The position numbers and the translations under genes were made by a program. From Uranotaenia lowii (lineage: Eukaryota; Arthropoda; Insecta; Diptera; Culicidae), in contig NC_073693.1 of NCBI RefSeq assembly GCF_029784155.1, positions 332,262,592 to 332,326,591 on the forward strand: a stretch of DNA of 64,000 bases, given 5' to 3'. Of the stretch, positions 10,159-21,166 are shown in pieces. The first letter of the stretch is position 1, and every line of letters starts with the position of its first letter. The notes under the pieces are model-generated. The model ran no database searches. It was not told where the DNA came from and saw only the letters and a program-made list of their open reading frames with translations.

Positions 10159-12232
10159 GTGATCGATTTATGTCACATGGTCGATAATGTTGCATGGTCG
10201 ATTTATGTTGCATGGTCGGATTATGTCACATGGTCCGTTTATGTTGCATGGGCGATTATGTCACATGGTCCGATTATGTTAGATGATCGATTTATGTCAC
10301 ATGGTCGATGATGTTGCATGGTCAGATTATGTCACGGTCCATTTATGTTGCATGGGCGATTATGTCACATAGTCCGATGATGTTGCATGATCGGATTATG
10401 TCACGTGGTCGGATTATGTTGCATGGTCCGATTATGTTGCATAGTCGGATTATGTCACATGGTCGATGGTTGGATTTCGTCACATGGTCGGATTATGTTG
10501 CATGATCGGATTATGTCACATAGTCCGATTATGTTGCATGGTTAGATTTCGTCACATGGTCGATTTATGTTGCATGATCGGATTATGTCACATGGTCAGA
10601 TTATGTTGAATGATCGATTTATGTCACATGGTCGATAATGTTGCATGATCCGATTATGTCACATGGTCCGATTATGTTGCATGGTTTAATTATGTCACAT
10701 GGTCCGATAATGTTGCATGGTCGGATTTTGTCACATGGTCGGATTATGTTGCATGGTCGATTATGTTGCATGGTTGGAATTCGTCACATGGTCGGATTAT
10801 GTTGCATGGTCGGATTATGTTACATGGTCGAATTATGTCACATGGTCCGATTATGTTGCATGGTCGGATTATGTCACATGGTCAATTTATGTTGCATAGT
10901 TGGATTTTGTTACATGGTCGGATTATGTCACATGGTCCGATTATGTTGCATGATTGATTTATGTCACATGGTTGATATTGTTGCATGGTCTAATTATGTC
11001 ACAGGGTCCATTTATGTTGCATGGGCGATTATGTCACATGGTCCGATTATGTTGCATGATCGGATTATGTTGCATGATCGGATTATGTCACATGGTCCGA
11101 TTATGTTGCATGATTCAAATTTATGTCACATGGTCGATAATGTTCCATGGTCGGATGGCACAGGGTCCATTTATGTTGCATGGGCGATTATGTCACATAG
11201 TTCGATGATGTTGCATGATCAGATTATGTATCATGGTCGGATTATGTTGCATGATCGGATTATGTCACATGGTCCGATTATGTTGCATGATCGATTTATG
11301 TCACATTGTCGATAATGTTGCATGGGCGATTATGTCACATGGTCCGATTCTGTTGCATAGTTTAATTTTGTCACATGGTCGGATTATGTTGCATGGTCGG
11401 ATTATGTCACATGGTCCGATTATGTTGCATGGTCGAATTATGTTGCATGGTCGATTATGTCACATGGTCCCATTATGTTGCATGGTTGGATTTCGTCACA
11501 TGGTCGGATTATTTTGCTTGGTCAGATTATGTCTTATGGTCCATTTCTGTTGCATGGGCAATTATGTCACATGGTCCGATTTTGTTAAATGGTCGGATTA
11601 TATCAAATGGTCCGATTATGTCGCATGGTCGGATTATGTTGCATGAATCTGTCACATGCTCCGATTATGTTGCATGGTCCGATTATGTTGCATGGTCGGA
11701 TTATGTTGCATGATTCGATAATGTCACATCGTCGATTTTGTTGCATGATCGAATCATGTCACATGGTCGATTATGTTGCATGGTCGGATTATTTCACATG
11801 GTCGATAATGTTGCATGATTCGATTATGTTGAATGGTTGGATTTTGTCACATGGTCGGATTATGTTGCATGATCGAGTTTTGTAGCATGGTCGGATTTTG
11901 TCACATGGTCATAATATGTTCCATGGTCGAAAATGTTGCATGATCAAATAATGTCACATCTTCGATTTAACTGCATGATCGGATATTGTCACATGGTTGA
12001 TTATATTGCATAATCAGATTGTGCCACATGGTCGATTATGTTGCATGGTCGGATTATGTCAGATGGTCGATTCTATTGCATGGTTGAATTAGGTCACCTG
12101 GTCGAATTATGTTACATGATCTGATTATGTTGCATGATCCGATTATGTCACATGTACTGCATGCTCAGATTATTTCTGGTGATAGGTTTATGTCACATGG
12201 TTAAATTCTGTTAAATGAGTGAAATTTGTCAC
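9398..12232 (+). repeat. 18-bp minisatellite array, about 157 units
   Basis: The unit is GGATTATGTTGCATGGTC and alternates with GGATTATGTCACATGGTC, giving a 36-bp higher-order pattern over much of the array. Units differ mostly at the first bases (GGATT, CGATT, CGATA) and in single insertions or deletions. Longer blocks containing GTCGATGGTTGGATTTCGTC recur (about 9538, 9976, 10460), evidence of segmental amplification. Divergence rises towards the right end (after about 11880), where units become irregular. The plus-strand unit lacks stop codons in every frame, while the reverse complement contains TAA. Confidence 0.95.
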
Positions 12233-13262
12233 GTCATATTGCCATTTTGACACTCATATGTTGGTCATTTCAAAAATGCACTATAAGTTCTGTTATTCTA
12301 TACATTGACAAAAAACAATTGCGTAATTCTACGTTTAGCGGTCGTAGCCAAATTACTACCTCCTCCACTTTTTTGTCATTTTTTAATTTTGGTTTTTTTT
12401 TATTAAATTTTTGTCATTTTTGTAACTTTTGTAATTGTATCTTTTGTAGGCTCAAGGCTTAGCTCAAGAAATATATCACAAATGATTATCATCAGAACGT
12501 TAACCAAAATTAGAACATTAGTTTCTATATGCGTATGATGTATGATTATGGATTTTTACTTTTAATAATACTTTATTACTATTTCATAAGTAAGCGCAGA
12601 TCATAAGCTTTCAAATAAGCCAATTTTATCTGCAATAACTTGTAAGACAACTAAAATATGATCAAAACAAATTTGCATTTTTTTAACGGTTGACTATTTG
12701 GTGAAAATCCTCAGAAAATGATCAATTTTTAGCAAAAGTTCTAAAGAAGTTAGTCTTCAAAAATATATCAACTAAAAATTGATAAAACAAGTTCAATTCA
12801 TTAGCTTCCAAATCAGATTACCAGATAAACAATACGTTATTTAATAACAGAGATACGCGTAAAATAAAAATGCATGTTTTAGAAGACTGATCCCACACTT
12901 TTGGCCGTTACACCATACTACGGGGTGATCCCAAACTTATGTAGCAATCTTATATATTATGTACATTGACAATTTTTCGCACAAATTTAAACAAATGTAT
13001 CTTAATTAGTATGAAAAAAGGATTCGAATGCAGCTCGAATTTTAAAATTTGGTCCACTTCACCTTGGGATGATCGGGTTTGAATTTTAAGTTCGGTTTTC
13101 CAAAAATGTCCCAACTTTAAGCTGAATTTAAGTCATATAAACTCAATATTAACATTTTGTCAAATACATACAAAGAAGGTTTAACTCACGATCTTTCGAA
13201 TTCTTTCCAATATGTTATAAGATGGCTGAGATACGACCGATCAAAATTTTCATGTTTTTGAG

Positions 13263-13292
13263 GGGGTGATCCCAAACTTTTGGCCGGCAGTG
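13263..13292 (-). repeat. Right Tc1-type terminal inverted repeat
   Basis: Reverse complement of the left repeat, ending GGCCGGCAGTG directly before TA at 13293-13294. Two related but shorter sequences lie inside it at 12888-12907 and 12920-12938 (both containing GATCCCA-ACTT cores), as if the end had been partly duplicated. Confidence 0.88.
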
Positions 13293-14600
13293 TATAAGGT
13301 TGATGGAACATCAAATTGATGTGGTCTGAAAAATTATTGGATTTTTCAATTATTTCAAACTAGCTGATTTTACCCGGCCTTGCTCGGGTTCGCATAAAAT
13401 ATAAATCAAAATGAGTCGTTGGACTTTTCGAAATTTCGGAAGCTTTGTATTCATCATGAGATATAATAATTTTTGCCAATTTAAGGCCATGATAGCTTTG
13501 TAAGTTTTGTAAGTCTTTTTAATTTTTGTTTGAGATTATTTTTTTTCGTTTGTTCTAATTTTTTTTGTTCATAATTGTGAAAAAATTATAGTTTGGTGTT
13601 TGGAAGGAAGGAGGTTTGTGTTTAAAAAAAATTAAAATTATTTCCTTTGAATGCTTGTTCATTCTATCTAAACAAACATTTTTTTCACCCACCTTTTCTA
13701 AGGAAGCTTGAATAGCTTTACCTGTTTTTTTTTGTTTTCAGCTGAAAAAACTGTTTTTCAACTTACACATCCTTCATTGATAAAAAATCTTTTCTGGAGA
13801 TCATCCTACTTTTCAAGTTGGATGATCTCCCTGTACAATGGTATATTCAAGTTTTATTTACTTTGATATTTTCAAAAAAGACATTCGAATCTTGTTGAAC
13901 CATGTTAAAAACTCACTTTGCATTTTTTTTATTGTATGTGTGCAATTTAAAATCACAATGCTTAATGAGCACTTGTTCTTAAATGTTGAAAGTTCCACTA
14001 ATAGTTTTTTGAAGTTATCGAAAACAAACTATCCCTGAACCGAAGTTACCATTATAATGTTACGAAATAGAATAAATTTGAGTTATATTTCAATGTTACC
14101 ATTGTTGGACACAATCATCGCATTAATTTTTGTGAAAAGTGATCAATGTTGTCAAGTCACATTGATGACCTAAAATGACTCAATTAAATGGATTTAATTT
14201 CTTAATCAATTTTCTAAACCCCCGTTTAAATTCCTCGAAGGCTATCGAAGCGTTAAAATCGCAGCCTTGGACTTATAACTCTGAATCTAATAAATTTTTC
14301 TTTCTCTATGAAAATCCCAAAAATATGAAAGTTGTTGGCTCTTAAAAGCTGGAATTGATGAAAATCGGTTCATATGTTTTTCAACACTCAGTCCCAATAA
14401 TTGTTCAGCTGAAAAAGTCAATTCATTGTTCACTGTTCAGTTCACTGTATGTTTATGTAGACTTTGATTATAATTTTAATGGCATGTGCGGCGGGATGAA
14501 AACTAGAGAGAATTTATTTTATAGAAATTTGAAAGAAAGGTGGATAGACAGGCATTAGTGCGCCAATAGAAGAAAGCTAGAAAGGTGTTGAAATTTTAGG
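13293..14600. other. No gene; relic motif at about 13373 and a perfect hairpin at 13796-13830
   Basis: A CTAGCTGATTTTACCCGGCC segment at about 13362 resembles CTAGCTGACCCAGTAAACTT at 49462, suggesting a diverged repeat family. At 13796-13809 and 13817-13830, GGAGATCATCC pairs perfectly with GGATGATCTCC around a short loop, with two further inner pairs. Nothing else is recognisable in this A+T-rich tract. Confidence 0.4.
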
Positions 14601-15237
14601 CTAGAGGGCATGTTGATGAAAAGCTCTTATGTAGACTTTCAAAGCCCCCCAGCGACGGTAAAGAACACTTTGAAAGCAAATTTTATTTTTAATAAAAAAT
14701 CGAATGAAAATGTATTAAAATTTATAGTATTTGTGGTCATAAAGGCCATTGAGCATAAGTTTCGAAATAATAATTCAGGAAAAAAAATCTATCAACATAT
14801 GCATTCAATGTTATCAAAACTTTTGATTTCTTTAACTAATTTCACACAAAAAATCGGTGAGCTAAGAAATAGTTCTGCTACGAAAATTTTTTTTGCTTCG
14901 TTTCGTTATTTAAAAACACGTATAGAATATTTTGGGACTGAAACTAGAACACTGAAAATGGAAGTGCAGCTTAGCAAAGAAATTAGTATTTTTGAAAAAA
15001 TACTCGACTTTTCTCCATATTTTCCTTACGGAATCTAAAGTGTACTCTGAAATGTAAAGCTTCTAGGAGAAAAAATATTCCTGTTGAAATGAATGAACTT
15101 TAGAATTCAATAGATTTATATATGAGAAAAAAGATTCATACAGAGTTTTCCTGGTTTTTATTCGAAATTCCAGGCTTTTTTCCGGTTATTCCGGTTTTAT
15201 TTTCAATTCCCGTTTTACCTGGTTCGCTGGCCACCCT
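14600..15237 (+). mobile_element. hAT-like element copy with GCTGGCCACCCT end (left end not found)
   Basis: The right end, TTCGCTGGCCACCCT, finishes at 15237. From about 14740 the interior matches the element at 19364-21166 block by block: a GTTTCGAAATAA block, a CAACATATG block, a shared GTGTACTCTGAAATGTAAAG block and a CCGGTT-rich terminal part. In this copy an open frame of 142 codons (14610-15038) survives where the sister copy has gaps and stops. It shows no motif I recognise and is A+T-driven, so I do not call it a gene. Assignment to hAT rests on the CAGGGTGGCCAGC-type end and is inference. Confidence 0.5.
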
Positions 15238-17095
15238 CCATTAGTCAAAGTATCCAACGAATTTTGATTCTGGATTTGAAATCCTCAATTTAAAAAACCT
15301 AAGTTATATTCTGTAAGCTCCGTCATTTTTTGAACCAAAAGTCTAAATGTGCAATGATTTTTTTCTTATTTATTTCTTTTAACCTAAAATATCAAGGCAA
15401 AATCGGAAACGTTAATTATGTATGTAATGAAGGCACCCATATGCTGTTTCCAGATGCATTAATAGTATAAATGCGTCAAATTGATGCGGGCCGTACAGAT
15501 ACTCTCAAAACTACTTCATAATGATTAAGTATGGTGTAAAGTTAAGCTATACGAGTCCCTTGGAGCCAAAGGAGTATAAATGCATAACAGCTTATTTCGA
15601 GAAAACACGACTTTAAATTGAGTGTTTGACCATTTTCCCTCTATTTTCGAAAAATTGTATTTTTCTACCAAATGTAAAGTTATGTAAAAAAATTTCTAAA
15701 AACCCGAAAAAATCTTCAAATATTGTTTGAAATGTGAATAATCGTTTTTCATCATTAACTTAAAATCGACCATTTTGTCACTTATACCCCTTGAAAAGAA
15801 AGCGATGCTCCAGATATTTGCCACGGAAACGATGCAAACTCATACGAGTGTTTTCGTTGTGTAGATACTTCATGTGTAAAGCTTGTTTTTGAATGCATAA
15901 AAAACTGAATACTAAATAGTAAATGCTTGTCTCGTTAAAAAAAGGCAATTGATAAAATTAAACCAAGAAACTGTTATTTTTTCAATTTTCGAAAATTTAA
16001 AATACGTCATCCATAAATTACGTAAGGCTAAAAATGCACTTTTTTTACTCATTCAAGATCGATGCACTTTGCACTAAATGGTGAGTCGTAGCGTCCATCA
16101 AACAAAGCAACAACAAACAAATGTACCTATGTGTGTTTGTAGAGTATCAAAAGTTCACTCATACATTATTTTTCTGGTGCTTTGTTTGGCGGATGATGCG
16201 ACTAGCCGTACAATGAAACAATCAAAATAATCAATCATGAATGATAAATGAAAAAAATAGCCTCGACAAGAAATCGAATTCGATTTCTCTGAGTTACCTC
16301 TCCTACACTGGTGAAATCTGTCAAGCTTTATAATTTAGTTGACTTCATCGAGTTGAATTCGCTGCAAGATTCTACGGCAGAAAATGCTCATTATGCCCCG
16401 ATTACTTAATTGTGCTCTGCTCGAGTCAACAAGTTCAAGTAAAAACGCATTTTAAAATTGATTATAGTGAAATAGCAAAACTTCAATGAAGGTGAAATAT
16501 GAGGAACAATGTTTAAATCATGTAACAGTGTGTACATTATAGATCAATATGATTTGAGGTCAAGGAATTGAGTCACTTGAGAACCACGTTGTTTTTTTTA
16601 TTAATATTTCAAGAAAGAGTAAAAGTAGATTGCTTTTTTGCTGGAAGATAAATACTATGGGAGGTACGGAACTGTGCCTCATGAAAATTTATTTAAGAAA
16701 ATACGTTATTCTGTAGAAAAGAGGGGCGATTACTATGTCTTGGATGCTCGTTATGCCGTTATCTCCCCTATATGCCTCTAAAAGTACGCAATCATGTTTA
16801 AAATTCTAGAAAAAGTGATCAACCTGAATACAATTACGAACAAGTGAAGTGCGTATTTTATCAAGTTACTGATAAATCGACACCCCTTATGTATCGGTAG
16901 TTTGACGACAACAAGAATGCTCGGTATGAAACAATGTGATGCCTTTGACAAGGATGTCTTTTACAGAAGCATAATTTTCTGACGCCTATCTTCTTCGGCA
17001 ATTTAAATTTGTTCTCATTTTGTTTTGTCATAGAAGTTATTTACAATTGAATTAATTTGGAAACTGGAAAAAAAAACTGTTTTCACTCAATACAT
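15238..17095. other. No gene; possible small MITE at about 15567-15793
   Basis: CAAAGGAGTATAAATG near 15567 and CACTTATACCCCTTG near 15780-15794 form an imperfect inverted repeat about 225 bp apart, a common design for small mosquito MITEs. The rest is A+T-rich sequence with scattered minor motifs and no defensible feature. Confidence 0.35.
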
Positions 17096-17099
17096 TTCA

Positions 17100-18150
17100 C
17101 TAGCGTACTTACGGATGGAGCATACCATTTCAGTTCAAAGAAAAATTCTTCATGGAACTCTTTTCTTATCAACAGCGATCTCCTAACTGTTGGATAATTT
17201 GCTGACTTTTAGAAACTCGCCTGATTATTTAAGGATTGATTCAAACAGCACCAAAAACAGAAAGCGATCTGAAAGTATTTTATCTGACCTCGAACACGAA
17301 CAACGGACGAGGTTCATCAAAAATCACTCAGGCCAAGTCAGGCATCCTACTGCTGCAAATATGCAACCCATCTCTCCGACGGCCAGAAACGCAAGTGCAA
17401 CTCCCGGAATTAGGTTAACTGACGCAATGACCCTGAGACAGACACAGAAACAGAGAGCCGACTGTGTTACGTTGGGGCCAAGTGAGATGGTTCTTCTTAG
17501 TCATCATTAAACAATCAAACAGCCAGCCAGTTTCATCGGCAGAGATGCAGGTCAGCTATGAAGGCAAAAAGGAAGGAAGGGTATCGAATGGTACGATTTT
17601 TGCGCTTGTTCCAATTTGTACAATGCAAAATATTTCATACACAAAGCCCATCCCCCGGCTCCGGCTCAGTAAATCAATGGGAGAGGTAACCCACATATAT
17701 CACAATAAACGACGCTTATCAGTTGATATTTTCTAGGGCACTGGCAAACTTTTCCTGTAGGTTCCTACCTACTAAATACTAGACACAGGGCGATAAGCAC
17801 CGGAAGGAAGAAGGCAGCAACAAAGAAAGTGATAGTGTTCCTTTTTTGCAATGTCAACGAGAATGTAATTCCTGTTTGTTTTGGTTTATGGGGAAGATTA
17901 AAATCATACCTTGAAATGGTGTCATTCCTCTTCACGTGAGTACTAGTTGTCATACAAAGTAGCTGGAGTCGATTGGAAAACATAATAAATCCTTCGGTAT
18001 ATTAGAGTTGTATTCAGAGATGTGGGATTTCATGGGGCTTAGAATCTTCCCACAAGTAAACAAGGCATATATTTCGAATATAAACAATCAATTCGGCAGA
18101 AAACTCTTACATCCTACAAACAAGCAACGTCTGCGCGACTGCATTGTAAA
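17100..18150. other. Moderately GC-richer tract of unknown role
   Basis: Overlapping open frames of 60-106 codons occur at 17190-17736, in at least two frames of the same strand. None has a recognisable domain or a splice-supported continuation. The tract leads into the promoter-like island at 18150-18600 and may belong to the same regulatory region. Confidence 0.3.
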
Positions 18151-18600
18151 TATTTTTCATCGCCTCAAACTAACAACACAACAGTGCAGCAGACTCGGAT
18201 AAGCCTGCAAGCAGACGACGACGGCCGAACGAGACCTTAAAAATAAGCCGGTCAACTGCAGTCGGCCGAAGAAGCAGGCACAACAAAACCGCGTCACTGT
18301 GCCACCATAAAACAAAATCGCACAATATAAATAAAGCCGTATGGGGCGACTCCCCCTCGTCGCTTGCACTCCGTCTTGGCACTCAGTCAAGTTACCCCAA
18401 AGCACACAAAACAAAAAAAAAAAAAGAAAAAAGAGAAAGAGGCGAGCGCGGAAAGAGTGTGTTGTTGCAGAAAGCCTCTCGTGGTGAGTAGCAATTTTCA
18501 AGGTCACTATCATCCGCGTGCCGTGATGGGAGCCCAAATCCGATCAGAGAGCAGCTAGATACGGCAGCGAGCGGAAAGGTTCACTGAAAGTTAACCGCTG
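18150..18600 (+). promoter_or_regulatory. Promoter and leader-exon-like island
   Basis: This less A+T-rich island contains a TATA box TATAAATA (18326-18333), an arthropod initiator-like CTCAGTC (18382-18388), an A-rich purine leader and a strong splice donor GTGAGT beginning at 18484. Together these resemble the 5' end of a plus-strand gene whose first exon is non-coding and followed by a long intron. The TATA box is nearer 57 than 30 bp from the CTCAGTC, so only one of the two may be used. No downstream coding exon can be tied to it within the window. The 126-codon minus-strand open frame here (18537-18157) looks like a shadow. Confidence 0.4.
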
Positions 18601-19363
18601 GAATTCATTGCCGAAGCCGCTTGGGCATCAAGTCCATATAAGGCCGAATCCGGTTGTTTACCGAATGCCTTTCCGAAATATACCTACTTCGTATTGTTTT
18701 TTTTTTTTTTTGTGGGAAAACAATTGAATACAATATCTTAAATTTGAATTTGTTGAAAAAAGTGTATTTAATGGAATCAGGAATTTTTTTAACAACTTAT
18801 TGATTATTTAAATTTTATTTTCCGAGACATTTTAAGTAGGATTCTTACTGACAATTTCTTTAAACATTTCAAATGCACATACAATAAAAAAAAATTGATG
18901 AACTATATTTAAGTAAACAATTGTAACCAAACGAATAAAATAACATATCAAAACGCATTGAAATTGTATCGGCTTTTCAAATAAAATAATTGTAATCTTT
19001 TAAGTACATATTATCTTTATGAAAAAAGCTAAATAAGCTATGAATAGTGTTTCAAGTACCGTCTGCATTAGCAAGTATTCTGCAAAAAAAAAAACCATTT
19101 GTAGCCCACTCGATGTTGCAACCCAGCAAAAATGTTTGTAGCTACATATATTCCTCCTATGCTATTTTCATATGCGTCCCATAAGCATTCTATAATGCTC
19201 GTCTGTAAATTACAAAAACATCTTTTGTCTACCAAAGTGAAGGTGATATACAGTCAGTGACAAAAGTAAGTAACCATGAACAATTTTCACCGAAATTATG
19301 CTTATTTGCCTTATAAAATAGTTGTTTTATGAAATAATTTACACTGACTGATCCTTTTAATGC
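18601..19363. other. A+T-rich DNA with no feature
   Basis: The only motif worth noting is ACCCAGCAAAAATG at about 19126, which resembles the CCCAGCAAAC termini seen at 21778 and 23624. No partner end is visible nearby. Confidence 0.5.
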
Positions 19364-21166
19364 AGGGTGGCCAGCGAGTTTCCATTTTCAAATACCCGTT
19401 TTATTCGGTTTGTCTATAAAATATTTTTTGATTTCCGCGGTTTAAAATAACATGAAGGAATCTGTACATAGATTTTTTTAAACAAATAAGTAGACATTTA
19501 TGTGTATGAATGATTGTTGGTATATTGTACAGAAAACGAAATATTAACATACTGAAATGTAAAGCTTCAAGAAAATAATTAAATTAAAAAATAATTCTAG
19601 CTAAATCTCGTTGAATATTGCCACCTTCTTCTCAGTCTTTGAAAACAACTTCGCATATCATAAAATTTCTTTTCATGATTTGGATTTGATAAAATATTGC
19701 TTTGATATAATGCCATGTGTTCTGAAAATTTCAAGTTGAAGTTCCAATGAAAACTACTAAACTACAAACTACAAAAACTACTCCAATGAAAAATTTGTTT
19801 ATTTTTTCCTCCCTTTTAAAAAAAATTGCTATTGAGCTCTGGCTTCTGATATTTGAGTTATGATTATCAGCAATTAATTCCGGATTGAATTACCGATTCA
19901 AAAATCGAACCTAAATTTCAAATTGGGATTCATTTTAATTTGAATTCAAATTTAAATTTAAACTTCTAATTCAATATTCATGTTAGGTGGAATTCAGTTT
20001 TTTTTTTTGGATAACTTTAATTTTTTTTTTGATAATGTGTATCTAGAGTCTGACCTCTGAGTGCTGGATTCTGGATTTGCAGTATTAAACAAAAATATAA
20101 GAATTTTCAGTCCGACCCGAAAAAGGTTTTAGTATAGTAATGAATACTTTAAAATTAAAATTTTATTCCAAATTTTCAAAACCGTGCTTGGGTGAAATTT
20201 TTAAATTTTAGATTTTAGACAATGAATTCTAATTCAATATGTTAGATGTAGATGTAGATAGCATATGTTTCCGAAACTCATACACATATGATTAGCATTT
20301 TTCAACAATTATTTACCAATGAAGAATGCGCTTATCGTTATCAGTAAAAACACTAAATTTATAAATAACACAAACCAAAAAATTTGAGTTTTATTAGGAT
20401 TTTTTCTCGGAATCTTCAAAATTGTTTCCCGTACATTTGAAATATTTTCTTTACATTTCTGCTTATTTTGAGTTTTGACGTAGCATAGCGTGTGTCTGAT
20501 GAAGCTTTGAACATAATAAATTCTAGGCAAGTTGTAAGAAAGGTGTTAAGCATCAATCTCAAGTTTCGAAATAAGAATTCAGGAGAAAAAAACGATCAAC
20601 ATATGAATGCAATGATATCAACATTTTTGATTTCTTAACAAATTTCTTCATCCAGACTTTCGGGTTTATTTTTTTTTCTTAATTCGTGAAGAGAGTGCAC
20701 TAAGGTATGAAATTATAATTCTTACATTAATAAACGCTAGTAAAGCTAATTGAAAAGAATTATGTATCTAAAATTCACATTTATTTAAGGTTTTTTTTTG
20801 TTTTCATTGAAAACACATTTTTTACTATTTACACAAAATATCTGTGAGCATAGTTCATTCATGAGAAATTTTGCTGCTAGCTTACGTTATTTTAAAATAC
20901 GTATAAAATATTTTTGGCCTGAAACTGAAACACTGAAAATGTAAGCGCTGCTGTGAAAAAATTCCGACTTTTTTTTAATATCTTGGATTTTCTTCTTTTA
21001 TTCCTTACGGAATGTAAAGTGTACTCTGAAATGTAAAGCTTCAAAAACGATTCATATAGAATTTTCCCGATTTTGATTCGAGATTCCAGTTTTTTCCTGG
21101 TTTTGCCGGTTCCATTTTCATATTTGGGTTTTTTTTTGCCGGTTTTCCCGGTTCGCTGGCTACCCT
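19364..21166. mobile_element. hAT-like element with AGGGTGGCCAGCGA inverted ends
   Basis: The left end AGGGTGGCCAGCGA (19364-19377) is matched at the right by TCGCTGGCTACCCT (21153-21166), 13 of 14 bases in inverted orientation. Subterminal sequence on both sides is rich in CCGGTT/AACCGG. The interior shares long blocks with 14600-15237. A minus-strand frame of 98 codons (21188-20892) and other short frames show no transposase motifs. I could not define a clean 8-bp target duplication, so the exact ends and superfamily are provisional. Confidence 0.55.

Larger units (their letters stand above)
8790..13292. mobile_element. 4.5 kb non-autonomous unit with Tc1-type terminal inverted repeats
   Basis: The left end CACTGCCGGCCAAAAGTTT (repeat 8790-8819) is matched by its reverse complement at 13263-13292, with 29 of 30 positions identical. 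Both ends are flanked by TA (8788-8789 and 13293-13294), the target of Tc1/mariner elements. The terminal sequence resembles the CAGTGC(T/C)GGCCAAAA class of Tc1 ends. No transposase is recognisable inside. The cargo is a promoter-like module, a short GC-richer leader, an ATG and a long 18-bp minisatellite. At 4.5 kb it is far larger than usual non-autonomous mariner derivatives. The ends and TA duplication are direct observations; classing it as Tc1-mobilised is inference. Confidence 0.85.

Noticed and set aside
10638..11885. Further long frames in the minisatellite (225, 143, 112 and 98 codons)
   Set aside because: They exist in all three plus frames because the unit has no stops, and they lack the leader and promoter context of the frame at 9271.
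9398..12232. CRISPR-like array
   Set aside because: Units are contiguous with no unique spacers, and the context is a eukaryotic transposon.
18157..18537. 126-codon minus-strand frame with a Phe/Leu-rich segment
   Set aside because: The hydrophobic run comes from a plus-strand A-rich purine tract, and the plus strand carries better promoter and donor signals.
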